Positions 25,622 through 36,971 of a DNA stretch of 64,000 bases are shown piece after piece (the stretch's first letter is position 1; every line of letters begins with the position of its first letter). Source of the DNA: Gnomoniopsis sp. IMI 355080. Taxonomy: Eukaryota; Ascomycota; Sordariomycetes; Diaporthales; Gnomoniaceae. Location: NCBI GenBank assembly GCA_027946555.1, contig JAPEVC010000020.1, positions 62,001-126,000 of the forward strand, read 5' to 3'. A program made the translations under genes and the position numbers. A model generated the notes under the pieces. The model did not search any database. It was not told the DNA's origin and was given only the letters and a program-made list of their open reading frames with translations.

Positions 25622-26623
25622 ACTATGTACTGTGGCACCGCAACAAGTGCCTCCGCGAAAGAGCAAAAGCCGCGCCCCCCTACCCTACCCTACCCTGAAG
25701 GCATTCTCATAATTGTGGGGTCCCACTAATTCTTGCGTTTCTTCGGTCAAATCTTCAGCGCCGTGTTGGCTACTCTGTCTGGTACGAGGAGATCCTCGAG
25801 GCTCGAGTTGATAGTCCGTAATATGTCCGCCATCTTACTATGCTCTGGTCGTGGGTCCCTGGAAATCTCCGTATCGTCACCCGCCGTCAGAGGAGAAGAA
25901 TAGTACACCAGTCGCTGCAGAGGGGCAGCTATACTGGTAGACATATAGTGGTCATGGGCCAGAGGTACCATGTCTATCCTGCTATTCTCAGAAGGGGGGG
26001 GGGCCTGATGTTGTATTCTACATGCCGTAGGTATCTCAGTGGACCACCCCCCTGTTTCTTACCTGCCAGATCGCCATTACCTCTCATCTCCTTCCCTGTA
26101 TGGTTGCATGTACATCGGGGTACGTACTGTACAGTACACAAGTGCTTTCCGATTTTGCACCTCTTGCACTAGGACGGTCCCACACTCAAAAGGGCCTGTG
26201 ATCCACTTCCAGGCCCATCAACCCCCTGACCATGGTCGTTCGTTACCCGTGGAGAGCTACTGCCCCCATCGACAGTGATAAACCCCCAGGATAGCGCCGG
26301 TGGCTTTCATCAAACACCCCCACCACATCTACCGTATCATTTCATACAAGTACAGCTTGTTCTGCAACCCTATGGGCCATTTGTTCGTTCTATTCTAGCT
26401 TCATCCTTCGTTTCGTCTGTTGGACCTGCTCAACTTCAGCCCGTTTCACTTCCTTGGACAGACGACTGTATCCTGTCACAGAACTCGAACTGCTTGGATT
26501 GGCGAACTTGGTTGGCCTGGTAAGGTTATAACGGGTGCGCCTTGGCCTTGTGTGGCTGCCCTGGAAAAGACCCAGACCATAGAGGTTTAAGCAAATCAAG
26601 TGGCGACGACGACCTCTGTTGTC

Positions 26624-26647
26624 GTTGTTGTTGTTGTTGTTGTTGTT
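26624..26647. repeat. GTT trinucleotide run
   Basis: About eight GTT units lie 165-190 bp upstream of the preferred NDT80-like ATG. They are probably in the 5' leader. They are not part of any supported reading frame. Confidence 0.85.
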
Positions 26648-26812
26648 TACAGTCGCCCCGAAGAAGGAGTACAGCATTACGATTTCCGGGACCCAGATCA
26701 GACCAGACCAGACCGCCAGAGGTTTCTTGGTTCTTATTTTGTTTTTGTTCTTCGAACCAGCCTCTAGTGGGAGAGATATGTTCCCATGTGCACCGCAACT
26801 TACGCAGTTACC

Positions 26813-28952
26813 ATGGCAGAGTTGAAGGAGCCGGCGCACAACAATATGTGGTACGGCAGTCCGGTCCAGATGTCAACTAGCCGTCCCAGTCATGCCGTAG
26901 AGACGGGGCTCTCGAATCCAGCCTCCTCGCCTCACTCGGGGCGACCACGACAGGGCGCCTGGGGAAGCGTGGACCACCATTCGCAACATCCCTCATACAA
27001 CCGGTACTCCCAGGACGAGACGGCCAGCGACCCCTACGATCGACACCAGCAACATTCACTTACCAGTCACTCGAGTTTTTCGAGCCTAAAGAGACCATAC
27101 TCCGCAACGGAGCAGCCTGCCTACCAGGAAATTGTCCAGGACCTCCGCGACGACGGCTCCAAGCTTGGTGTTGGCCACGACCACAAGCTGCTGTCTTTCC
27201 GGAAAGTCGCCGACAAGCATACGATCGTCGACAACCATGGCCGGATGCAGCAGCTGGAGTTGACTGCCCAACTCCATGGGATGTTCTTTCTCTCCGAGAT
27301 GCCCGCGCCTAACAACGACGGCAGCGTGATGCAGCCGGAGCTTACCTGCTACCGACGGAACCTTTTCCAAGTCAGCGGGTCCTTGATTACGCCTCGAGGA
27401 CAGATGTCCGTCATCACGGAGACGGGGGAGAGCGTGCCGGTCCAGACTACCGAGGTGACAATCTCGGCGATTGAGTCGGTGGACGGCCATCCAGTCCGGT
27501 TGATTGTCATTCCGTGGAAGACTCCTCCACCAAACTCCCCCGAGGTCAACCAGGGTGCTGATCAGGAACCTTCGTCTCTTCCGCTCATCCCATTCCAGGA
27601 CGATGGATCCGAGACGGACGGAGAGTACGCGGTGTACCCCATTGGGTGGCGGCGACTGCAATTTCGAATGTAAGCGATCCCATCATACAGTCTCCATACA
27701 CGGCCGACAACAGATTAAGCGCTTTTGCTGACACGGTGATATGTAGTGCCACAGCAAATAACGGCAGGAGGAAGGAACTTCAGCAACATTTTGTGGTGCA
27801 CTTGAAGGTGGTGGCCACTTTGGCAAACGGAAGCAAGGTCGTGCTGAGCGAGGCCCAAACCGCACCCATTGTGGTACGTGGACGCAGCCCACGGAATTTC
27901 CAGGCGAGAAAAGAGATCCCTCTTCTGGGATCCAGTGCTGGATCCCGAGGCCAGGCTCTGGTCGAGACTGGACTTGGTATTGTCGCGGGACCACTTTCGA
28001 TCAAGCCTCAGGAAATCAAAGCAAGGCCTTTGAACATGGAGCTGCCTAGGACGGCATTTACCTTCAACGCACCAAAATTGCCAGCTAGTCCGATGGGAAG
28101 CATGCGGTCAAAGTAAGTATCAAAGACCAGTGGAACTGACAACCAAGAACGCTGAGCTGACAACTCTATAGCTCATATCCAACTTCGTGGAATCCTGGAA
28201 TGGCGCCTGCCTCAGCATCCTCAAACTACCCATCGACGACCATAGCTTCCGACCCGTACCAGAAGTTGCCACTGGCGAGCTCAGGATATAGCGCCGAACC
28301 ACAAGAAATGCAATCTCACCTCCCGACCTCGATGCCATCTATGCAGCTATCGATGGTGACGAGCGACCAGCCAGGACAGCAGTCGACAGCAGGATCCACG
28401 CAGGTTCCCCCGATACGGACACAATACGCTTCGTACGTTGGAGCTTCAGCTCCTCCACCATCTCTTTCAGCCTCTGCTACAGCAGGTAGCAGCTTGAGTG
28501 TCCCTCGGTACGTGGACGACGCAAATCCGCGACCGACAAAAAGCCCCCGCCACCCGAGCCACCCGTCCATCCAGGGATCTATCTCAAGTACGGAGTCGGC
28601 CAACGAATACCGGTATGGAGCGCCCACCTACGGTAGCATAAGCAGTGCTTCGGCTGATATCAGCCCCAGCACAACACACCACGCTACTTACCCCAGCTCC
28701 GGGGCGGCGCATGAGAGCAGCACGACGAGCACAGCCCAGCCACCAAGAGACTACTACCCCTCATCAGCTTCGTGGACGACTACGGCCGGTGAATCCAGTG
28801 CGTCTACCTACGCGAATGGAGACCACCGGTCTTCTTACCCGTACTCAACGGATCAATACAAGACTTCGGGCGTAAAGAGTGACCCGCACGCTCCCCCGCC
28901 ACCAGTCTACCCTGGGCAGACCATGAGCCACTACTCGTGGAATGCATCGTGA
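26813..28952 (+). CDS. vib-1/xprG-like: NDT80/PhoG-family transcription factor (VIB-1/XprG type)
   Basis: Exons 26813-27669, 27747-28112 and 28172-28952 encode 667 aa. Both introns are GT-AG (77 and 59 nt). The Ser/His/Tyr-rich N-terminus is followed by the NDT80-type DNA-binding domain at about residues 100-335. Its signatures are LLSFRKVADKHTIVDNHGRM, LTAQLHGMFFLSE, LTCYRRNLFQVSG and IVVRGRSPRNFQARKEIPLL. The C-terminal 300 residues are low-complexity Ser/Pro/Tyr-rich, typical of an activation region. In other filamentous fungi this class (VIB-1, XprG) controls extracellular hydrolases, starvation responses and heterokaryon incompatibility. Assignment to that branch rather than another NDT80 paralogue is by motif memory. 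ATG 26813 has the better context (ACCATGG). An in-frame ATG at 26786 would add nine residues. A long gene-free region lies upstream. Confidence 0.9.
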
Positions 28953-31555
28953 GTGACGAGAACAGGGAGACTAGAATCTTTCACAAGGTGGCCTGATGGG
29001 CTCCCAGGCTCGACAGGGTGGCAACTGACGGGAATGATGGACCATCCAATGTTATGCGAACGACGGCACTTTCGCCAGCATGAATAAATGAATGCGCCGA
29101 TTTTCGAGTTTGACCGACCAACGGATCGAGCGAGCGAGCCGAGCTTCAACCTTCTTCCTGTCTCTTCCTCAACGAGTTTCATGGGCACCCATGAACGCCT
29201 CGACGGCCTTTTTCCATATGGATTCGCGAGTTCCCAAGGCTCAATTCGCAGGCGCACAGGATGGCGTTCTGGTAGTGTGGATTGATGCTTTAATTTATTA
29301 TACTTTCTTCATTGGTGCGAATCTTTTGGGCCCGACCTACTTGCTTGTTTCGACGCCATATATTGCTATTTCACTTTCGACACTATCCGATACCAAGTTT
29401 GTGCAACACGTATCGTCCCGCAATATCGCGGACGGGGAGATATGGGGGATAAAGGGGTGGTTATCTGCAGAGAGATTTGACGGTCAAAAGAGCACGGAGG
29501 GGTATTTTTTTGTGCATATCTCGGACTCTGGAGCAATATGGGACGATACGGTCCTGCGCGGCTTTCTGTGTTTTTTTATTTTATCTAGGTGCTGGAATGG
29601 TCAGGACTCCTCACCAGGTGGCATGAATCATCCGCATGTGTTCAAATACCCCATGATAGAGCGGACGTAGGGAAATATCAGTTCTCCCCATCTAAGACTA
29701 TGTACTGTGCCACAGACCAAGGTCTTGCACGTTGTTTAGCCAGGCGACTCCGCGGGCCGTGAGTCTTCGGTCTATACTTTGCATTCCGCGAGCATGTGAA
29801 AACGAAACAATGCATGGGCGTCGGAAATGTACGCACGCACGAGATATTCCCATAGTTGTCAATGCTGGCCCGTGCAGTCTCGAAAACATACGGTCATTTG
29901 AAAATGCCCGCGACAGGCCTAATCCCATCTGTCTTCATTATGTCATCTTCATCCCCCCCCCCCCACGCACGCACTTTTACCCATGGAGTAAAGGGACTGG
30001 TAGTTCACTTTAAGAGACGCCAATCTGCGACATTCAGGGCCTCATAGCGAGGAAACCCAAGACTTCCAGGTTTTGTCGTCTGCGGCATTGACCGTTGTAC
30101 CCGTGATTGCCCCCCCTAATAAAAAAAAGCCGGTGGCTGGACAGGCCTGACGAGCTACACTTACAGTAGTCGACCATAGTTGAACGACAGAGGTGCTGGG
30201 TCTGTCCCTGGGGAATAATGAGGCGTTGGAGGGGCACCGCAAGAACAGACTCGATGAGAGGTGCGCGTACCTGAACAGTGGAGATGTGATACACTTGTTG
30301 TACCGCTCAAGGTCCCTGTCCCGGAAGATCAAATGAGATAGTGCCCGGGGAGGCATATAATAAGTCAACTAGGGCCCCGTGTTCGTCTGATATCAGGTGA
30401 TAGGACCCGGACCCCTCTGGGCATTGCAACTATTTGGGAACAAGGAAGCGTGCTGCTATCAAAAAAAGTATGATGGGGTAGGGAAGCCCATCTCTAATAA
30501 TAAGGAGAAGGTTTTCTGGGAAGTCTACACTACAAAGTAAGGCATGTAATCTATAAGCTTTCGCAGGGGCGAGTGGACCTGTCAAACGCAGGACGGGTAG
30601 CACAGTTGCGGGGGGCACACACAATGAGACACTACGTTGGAGTGCAACTCTAGACGGACGTCGAAATTGTGTTCGTCATGTAGTATGAACCGCTTGACCA
30701 GCTTTGGAGGACACCCCTTCCGACAGGGCGTATTTGGGTTAGTGAGTCCCTCATTGTCGCTTACCTGTCCTTGGTTGCGTTAGGGGTTGTTGGGTGGCAA
30801 GTTACTTATAGGAGAGAAAAAGGGGTGGTGGGTTGCAGACCGTCCCTCAATGTCACTGTAAAAGCGTGGGGAGTGCGACGGCAAAGAATGCGGCGAACTT
30901 CCCGGGATCGTCGTTGTCGTTGTCGTTGTTGATGATCCCGTTGGTGGTGTAGGTAGTGGTTGAAGGTGGAAAAGGTCATCAAACTTCCAACGGTCGGCCC
31001 AGGTTGGCTAGACGGGGGAGCCCCTGCCACGTTTACGGCATCAAGGAGCCAGCTGCCATCAAGCCGGTGGCCAGCTGCGGCGGGCCTTATTATTAGCCAT
31101 TGCCCAGAAGGCAAGTCGTTTCTTTTTCCCCAAACGTCGGCTCATATCAAGGATGCTCTCTCTTGTGCAACAACATCAAATCTCCGTGAACCACGAAACC
31201 GACCACCCCGGATCCCAGCTTTGCATACTCTGTTGGGCCAAAACATCTTTTTCCTCATCACGAGGCTCCACCTGCCGTGTCCGGATAGCCCCAAGATTAC
31301 ACGCGGCTTCTCGTTTCTTGATTTACGTCCGCTTCGGCAACTGGGCAAAATAATAATAAGTGTTCGGCTCACAACACCGGCACCAAGCCAGCCAGCCTTC
31401 CTTCCGCGTCATCACACACCAGGGCAGGGGCTGGGCTGCAGAATTCGTGCTAGTTTAGGTTTTCGGATCGTGGCGGCCAGGTAGCTCCGGACGGCGGCCC
31501 TACGCGTACGATACAACTCGGCAGCATCACGCATAGGGACCAGGTCAAGGCCGAT
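28953..31555. other. Gene-free stretch with probable long 3' UTR
   Basis: The left part is probably the 3' UTR of the NDT80-like gene. A 192-codon ATG frame at 29092-29670 has AT-rich, uneven composition and no domain, so I do not call it. The right part (about 30.9-31.5 kb) should hold the promoter of the DUF2011 gene. It includes a C homopolymer near 29954 and an imperfect inverted repeat around a GTCGTT run at 30903-30940. Confidence 0.55.
30903..30940. repeat. GTCGTT run flanked by 10-bp inverted repeats
   Basis: The arms CGGGATCGTC (30903-30912) and GATGATCCCG (30931-30940) are complementary with one mismatch. They enclose about three GTCGTT units. The structure could form a hairpin with an 18-nt loop. 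It lies about 615 bp upstream of the DUF2011 start. Confidence 0.75.
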
Positions 31556-32497
31556 ATGTTTGAGGTACCTGACGCCAAACGGTGGGTTTCCCTTGCTTCT
31601 GCAGCGGCAATAAACGTCAAGTGTGCCTGAGCTAACTAGTCCTGATGCAGGGTTCGTCGCGATGAGCTCTACGGCTCGTCTTCCGAGGCAGAAGGCCATA
31701 GCCAAGCCGATGCTGCGGAGGATGCAGAGGTACGGGCCAAGTTGAATGCGCGGCTCTCGAGCTTACTGGGTCTGGACCTAGCATCGGCCGGACCAACTCC
31801 AGAGCAACCGGCAGAACCGCCCCAAGAGGCAGGCGCAGACCAGGAGGAGAAGGCTGATGAAGAGGAGTTTGAGTTTCGACTCTTCTCCACATCTTCAAAG
31901 GCCGCTGCGCCTGTCAAGGTCGTCCTGGCCGCTTCTGATGACGAGGACGCAGATCTTGGGGACGGCGCCTTTACTGTTCCCGAGCGACCGTCCAGCTACT
32001 ACTTTGCCGGGGAGCCCACTCCGGAGCAGCTGCACATGTTCCGCCAGTCAGCTTTAGCAGGAGACGACGTCGTCCTGGGCGCAAGGAAGCGAGCCTGGGG
32101 CCTGGAGCGGCCGTGGAGGATCATAAGATTAGGAGGCCAGTCCAAGTCGGCTGGGAGACCCTCTGTCAGAGGCTCAAATGTCAAGGTCGTTGCAACCGCT
32201 GCACCCATCGCAAATGAGGGTGACCAGCAGAAGAGGAAACGACCGGGCAAGAAGCGGAGGATAGCCACTAGGACCAAGGCCAAAACTGAGAAAGAGAAAC
32301 GCGAGGCGGCCGAGAAGCAGAAGATGACAAAGGAGGAGCACCTAAAGGAGAAGAAGAAGCGGCTCAACAGAGAGAAGAAGTTGAAGCGTAGGGCCAAGGA
32401 GAGGGAGCAAAAATTGGCAGGCAAAGGTCATGATGGCTCACAGCCGACAGTATCAAATCCTGCGGACTCTGGGTCCGATGATGACTCGGTCGCATAG
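31556..32497 (+). CDS. DUF2011-family fungal nuclear-type protein
   Basis: Exons 31556-31581 and 31651-32497 encode 290 aa. The tiny first exon gives MFEVPDAKR and the second continues VRRDELYGSSSE. The 69-nt intron has donor GTGGGT, branch GCTAACT and acceptor CAG. The protein has FEFRLFSTSS, an acidic DDEDADLGDG patch and PSSYYFAGEPTPEQ. It then has a strongly basic C-terminal half with KRKRPGKKRR and long Lys/Glu/Arg helices predicted as coiled coil, and ends in an acidic tail. The N-terminal signatures match the fungal DUF2011 family of unknown function. The basic runs suggest nuclear or nucleolar location, perhaps RNA or ribosome-assembly related, but that is inference. Confidence 0.82.
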
Positions 32498-33018
32498 GAT
32501 AAGTCAACAGGATGTTCAGTACTTCTTCAATATCGTGCCACTTGTATTCTCTGCCAGCTTTTGATCACATCACTGTAGTCTGTCTGTGAGAGGGGTTCTC
32601 AACCACCGAGCTTGACTAGAACTAGACTTGGGTCCCATCCACCCGTGGCTGTTTTGAGTGTTGAGAAGCCCTCGACGAACTACTTCGGAAGCGCTTTGCC
32701 GCTTGCGCTGCTATTATTTACCTTCTATAAGTCTGTCTTGTACAAGGGCTTTCGCATCTAAATTGCTTCGAGGACATGGTCACGCACAGCAAAGGATCGT
32801 CTAGATGCGCATCGTCTTAGTCCATTTCTAGTCACTGCTGGAAAGCTTTGCTTCGGAGACAGTTTTCTGAACAGTTTTCTCTGAATTATTTTTCAATGGA
32901 GAGTTGTTCACCACTAGTCAAGTGCCAGGGCCATTAAGCCACAGTCAGGAGTGGTAGCTCAACATTACCTCAAAACGCGTCCGTCTTTCTCTCACACTGT
33001 TGCGCCCTAGAATTCATT
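32498..33018. other. Convergent intergenic stretch
   Basis: This is the 3' flanks of the DUF2011 gene (+) and the LysM gene (-). I see no gene, repeat or RNA in it. Confidence 0.7.
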
Positions 33019-33816
33019 CTACCGCTTGTCTTCGCACGTCCCGAACTGGGAGCAATCCGGACAAATGGGAATATTAATGACCTGCCCAATCTGCAGCGCA
33101 CCCGGATCTACACAAAGATTCACCGCAATGATAGAATCAGCTGTGATGTTCAACCTCGTCCCAATCAAAAAGAACGTGTCGCCCGACTGAATCGTCAACT
33201 TTGGGGCAACGCCCTCTTTCGGCGGGACACAAGGCCTCGTGCCAGGTGGCGTCCGACAACTTGTATTGTCCGGATCACACAGCTTTGTCGGCACAAGCAG
33301 CTGCTGCCCGTCCAGGATAAAGTCTGGGTTCGAGATGTTGTTTGCCTTTGCGATGTTGCAAACGCCGCTGTCAAACATGGCCGCAATTTTTTCGAGCGTG
33401 TCGCCGGACTTGACGGTATAGTTGGTCGAGGGGCCGTCCGAACACGAGCCCGGAGGGCAGCTCTGACGAGCGGACAAGACGCGTGGATGATTGTTGAGGG
33501 TCGATCTTCCTGATGAGGAGGAGGAGGAGGAGGAGGAGATGATGGGAGCGCTTGCGGCAAAGTTCATTACATCCCATGAGCACGAGGGCATGGTGCCTAA
33601 CGTGCTGTCATTGTAGTGGAAATACACATTGCGCGCCTCACAGCGTCTAGATATGTCTGCATAGTGGAGCTCAGAGGGAGTTGCGAGCGCGGCGGATGTT
33701 TCGATGAGGCTGTAAAGCAGTAAATGAACGAATAAAGTCTGCATCTTGAAGAGATTTGTAGGTAGCGACAGAACCGTTCTGGTTAGGAGAACGAGGACGA
33801 GGACAATCAGTTGCAT
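33019..33816 (-). CDS. Secreted protein with two LysM domains
   Basis: A single exon encodes 265 aa from ATG 33816. The first 17 residues (MQLIVLVLVLLTRTVLS) form a signal peptide. An in-frame ATG at 33744 opens a second equally good one (MQTLFVHLLLYSLIETSA), giving 241 aa. A cysteine-containing region and a serine run encoded by GAG/CTC repeats follow. LysM1 (TNYTVKSGDTLEKIAAMF ... LLVPTKLC) and LysM2 (PKLTIQSGDTFFLIGTRL ... VINIPIC) are joined by a Cys/Pro-rich linker. LysM domains bind chitin or related N-acetylglucosamine glycans. In plant-associated fungi such proteins can shield hyphae from chitin sensing, but whether this one does so is unknown. There is no chitinase or other catalytic domain. 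A TATA-like element lies about 50 bp upstream. Confidence 0.9.
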   Translation of the reverse strand: MQLIVLVLVLLTRTVLSLPTNLFKMQTLFVHLLLYSLIETSAALATPSELHYADISRRCEARNVYFHYNDSTLGTMPSCSWDVMNFAASAPIISSSSSSSSSGRSTLNNHPRVLSARQSCPPGSCSDGPSTNYTVKSGDTLEKIAAMFDSGVCNIAKANNISNPDFILDGQQLLVPTKLCDPDNTSCRTPPGTRPCVPPKEGVAPKLTIQSGDTFFLIGTRLNITADSIIAVNLCVDPGALQIGQVINIPICPDCSQFGTCEDKR

Positions 33817-35268
33817 AGAGACAGCAGATGAACATGTTTCTGCAGGTTGAAGAATGAACACCTTCCTATATATTCAAGACCATCATCAAATTTCCGGTTC
33901 TAGGCATTTTCGTATTCTTGGATTGCTTCCTTGCGATCCGGAAGAGACGGGCCTCACGATGGCCAAGTAGCAGAGCAAGTTACTCTCCGAGGAATACACA
34001 TCAGTAGAGGCTTAACGTTTGGCCCAATCTCAGAACAAACTCTGTGTAATGAAGTCCTCAAGTCGATGTCTTGCCCTATTTGCCGACAGGCCACAGGACA
34101 AGACAGACTCGCCATTGGTGACACTGATTCAGGCGCTTCCTGACGGCGAATAGAAGCAAGGTTTCCGGGCGAACCTTGTTGTCGGTGTAGTGCTTATCTA
34201 GGCAACGGCAACCGAAGCATCATGGGTTAAATTAATCAAGAGTTTGTCTGTTTATTACAACACTAAAATCTTCTTACTTCTGCATACATAGGTAGTTGCA
34301 GGTAAATGATGCATGAGACCTGTACCTTGTATCTCTCTCTACCTTCCTAGCCTGTAAGGCAAGTATAGCTACGAAGAGAACCGGAGTATGGAAGTATGGA
34401 ATATATTCAAGTGGCTGTTTAGCATTCTTGTATCGACGAATCGGGTTACTTGGCCAGGACGGCAAGACAGCAAGACATGTGGATCCACTTGCACTTTAGA
34501 GTTGAAGTTGCACAGGCAAATAGTGTCAAGCCAAAGGTCCAAGATTATCTGCTAGGTACGGCCTCAAACTATGAAAGGGGATGCACATTCAGGAAGATCC
34601 ATGATCTGTACTCCGTGTGTAATTTCAAATGATGGCTGTTATGCGAGACTTGCACACAAGGAAGAGACCTAGATACACTTTGCATTACACCTTTCAGCGG
34701 TGCACTTTGCTAATATTGTGGAAGTCGCCTAGTACTTTGGAGTCAATCGTAGACTTTACATAACTAACTTTCAGACTTTCCGTAGCCTCTCGTCTGGTTC
34801 AAGACGACGGCCTGTCCACATTATGCCTTGCGCATTCATTGCCCTTATCTCGAGTGAATTGAGCAAAGAATTTGAAAAACATACTTTGTGTAGATAATTG
34901 AGAAGCTTCTGTCTCCATAATCATCTCATGATCTCACCACTGTAAGAGGTACGTATGCTGCTTGTGTGGTGGTTGTTGGCTGAAGGGGGAGGTAGAATAG
35001 TGGCTGCACCAGCCAATCGTCACTTGTAATTGGTAGCCTGCCTACAAGCCGCACTTGCACAGCCACAGCTGAACAGAGAGTCTCAGCCGCTCTGAGTTGG
35101 AATTGTGACGTTTCCGTCACAAATCTTAGGTAAACCTCCAAGCGACGTCGGTTTCCACGACTCTCCTTGTCGTCAACTCGTTCGTTTGCTTGCTCACGCC
35201 CCGTCTTAGCAAGGCGATGAATTGACTCTGCTCAATCGATTGTCCTTGGAACTAAACCACCCGTCACA
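33817..35268. other. Divergent promoter stretch
   Basis: This separates the divergent LysM (-) and dolichyldiphosphatase (+) genes. It is AT-rich, and no open frame shows a domain. It should contain both promoters. Confidence 0.65.
33867..33874 (-). promoter_or_regulatory. TATA-like element of the LysM gene
   Basis: AATATATA read on the minus strand, about 51 bp upstream of the 33816 ATG. If it acts as a TATA box for transcription starting 30-60 bp downstream, the leader would be very short or translation could begin at the second ATG (33744). Confidence 0.4.
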
Positions 35269-36264
35269 ATGGCTGACTACGACGTCCCCTTGGCGTCGCT
35301 GTCCCTCACCCACGTCTTCTATGTAAGTGCAAGCCCACCAACGAACCGTCCCGCGACTCGTCTAGTCTTCATAGCGCCCGCCTCTAGTTGCTGCCAAAGC
35401 GCTTCCATATACCTCCTTTTCATCCCCCCACCAATCTAACCAAACCCTTTCTCTCTCTCGACTCTACAGGACCCCTCCGACCCCGTCTCCTACCTCTGCG
35501 CCTGGCTCGCTCTCGTGCCCCAAGCTCTCTGCATCGTCTACGTCACCCTGATCTGGTCCACGCGCGAAGCCGAAGTCGTCCTCATGTTTGCCGGTCAACT
35601 GGCCTGCGAGGCCGTCAACTTTGCCCTCAAGCGCATCATCAAGGAGGAGCGGCCCCAGCGAATCCACAAGACCGGCAAGGGCTACGGCATGCCCAGCAGC
35701 CACGCGCAGTTTGTCGCCTTCTGGGCCGTCGCCATGACGCTGTTCCTGCTGGTGCGCCATACCCCGAGCTGGAAGGACCATGGCTACCTGCCCGCTGCAC
35801 AGCAGCAGCAGCAGCAGCACCAGAAGCAGCAGAATGGTAGCGGCGGTGATGGTGCGCGGCAGGCTAGGAAGGAGGCGCGCAAGAGCAGCTGGGGCCAGGA
35901 TTGGGTCATGGTTGAGACGTATGCGCACCGGCCTTGGTCATATGCGGAGCGTGCGGTGGCGAGTGTTTTTGTGTTGGCTGTGGCAGCCGCGGTCGCCTGG
36001 AGCCGCATATACCTGGGCTACCACACGTCGAAGCAGGTCTTGGTCGGTACATTTGCAGGTGCGCTGTCGGCAGTGGCATGGTATGGGGTCACGCACGTGG
36101 TCAGGGAGACAGGACTCTTACACTGGGCGTTGGAGTCACCGCCTGCCCGCGGGTTGCGGCTGAGAGACTTGGTGGTGACCGAGGATTTATCTCAGGCGGG
36201 CTGGGAGAAGTGGGAGGACAGGAAGGTCACCTCTGCACAGGCAACTTCGAGGAAGAAGAAATGA
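35269..36264 (+). CDS. cax4: Dolichyldiphosphatase (PAP2 family)
   Basis: Exons 35269-35322 and 35470-36264 encode 282 aa. The 147-nt intron has donor GTAAGT and acceptor CAG. The start MADYDVPLASLSLTHVFY is typical of the family. Four to five membrane helices surround the three PAP2 phosphatase motifs: KRIIKEERP (motif 1), GMPSSHAQF (motif 2) and SRIYLGYHT (motif 3 with catalytic His). The enzyme removes a phosphate from dolichyl diphosphate on the luminal face of the ER, recycling the lipid carrier for N-glycosylation. A loop between motifs 2 and 3 carries a CAG-encoded polyglutamine run (about residues 115-130) and a Lys/Arg-rich patch, which lengthens the protein relative to yeast CAX4. 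Confidence 0.92.
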
Positions 36265-36971
36265 GGAGAGCTTCAAGGGCGTGGACGGCGTTCATATGTA
36301 CATACTGGCTCAAGAGGCATGTCACTTCAGGCTGGGCTAAGCGAGAATACATGTCACTGCGAGCTCCTTCAACAAAAAATTATCGAGGCAAATAACCAAT
36401 ATCTTGATTGATGATATTTAGGTCGTATCCTGCGGACAGGAACAATGTCTCAAGCTAACGCGACCACAGCTATCTGTTTGCTTCCGATCTGGATCCGACT
36501 CGCTTCTTCGGACTGCAGCGGTCTTCCGCGAACGAATGGATGTCAAAGACGCCATTATATGCAGTGAGCTCTCCCGGGGATATATCTCAAGCCACAATCG
36601 TGTCTCGTTTCCACACGACACCCAATGTTTAAAAAAAAAATTGCACCCTGATTTTCCAACCCGGGTGCAGCCGATCCCGCTCAGGTTTTAGAAATTATCC
36701 ACAACGCCGATGCTCATGAGGTATTGTTCGTCAAACCAGGTGACTTATTTTTGGCCAGCCTCTTTGGCCGTCGGCGCTTCTCTTCGACCCTTTCCCCTTT
36801 ATTTGGGCCCAAATCTTTTGAGTTTCGTTTCGTCATTCACATGCAACGATTCTTACATGGACCCAGTCCAAGGCCTCCGGGGTACGGTTACTGCGAACCC
36901 AGTCCGTCTTGTTTATATTTTATATAGGCGAAGTCAAGATCCTGTCTGCCTTCATTGAGGTATTAGGAAGC
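36265..36971. other. Convergent intergenic stretch
   Basis: These are the 3' flanks of the dolichyldiphosphatase gene and the seven-TM gene. I see no gene. A 10-base A run lies near 36629. Confidence 0.7.

Larger units (their letters stand above)
13711..26812. other. 13 kb region without recognisable genes
   Basis: No open frame in these 13 kb shows a domain, a splice-consistent gene structure or recognised motifs on either strand. The frames are mostly under 130 codons and overlap on both strands, as in non-coding DNA of balanced GC. Simple repeats, homopolymer tracts (a C run near 15649) and pyrimidine microsatellites are scattered through it. The final kilobases probably form the long 5' region of the NDT80-like gene. 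One minus-strand frame (22753-22463) has a protein-like composition but no support. Confidence 0.55.

Noticed and set aside
25677..25696. CCCTA-like tandem (TACCC three times), possible interstitial telomere
   Set aside because: The unit is five bases with no second A, unlike the fungal CCCTAA repeat, and the run is too short.
29092..29670. 192-codon ATG open frame downstream of the NDT80-like gene
   Set aside because: It has no domain, AT-rich stretches and erratic composition, and it lies where a long 3' UTR is expected.
30960..31484. Long frame upstream of the DUF2011 gene
   Set aside because: It starts at a non-ATG codon and has no domain. The sequence lies in the likely promoter of the DUF2011 gene.
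35464..35928. 154-codon antisense frame over dolichyldiphosphatase
   Set aside because: It is a shadow of the PAP2 gene. Its content is the complement of CAG repeats and conserved motifs.
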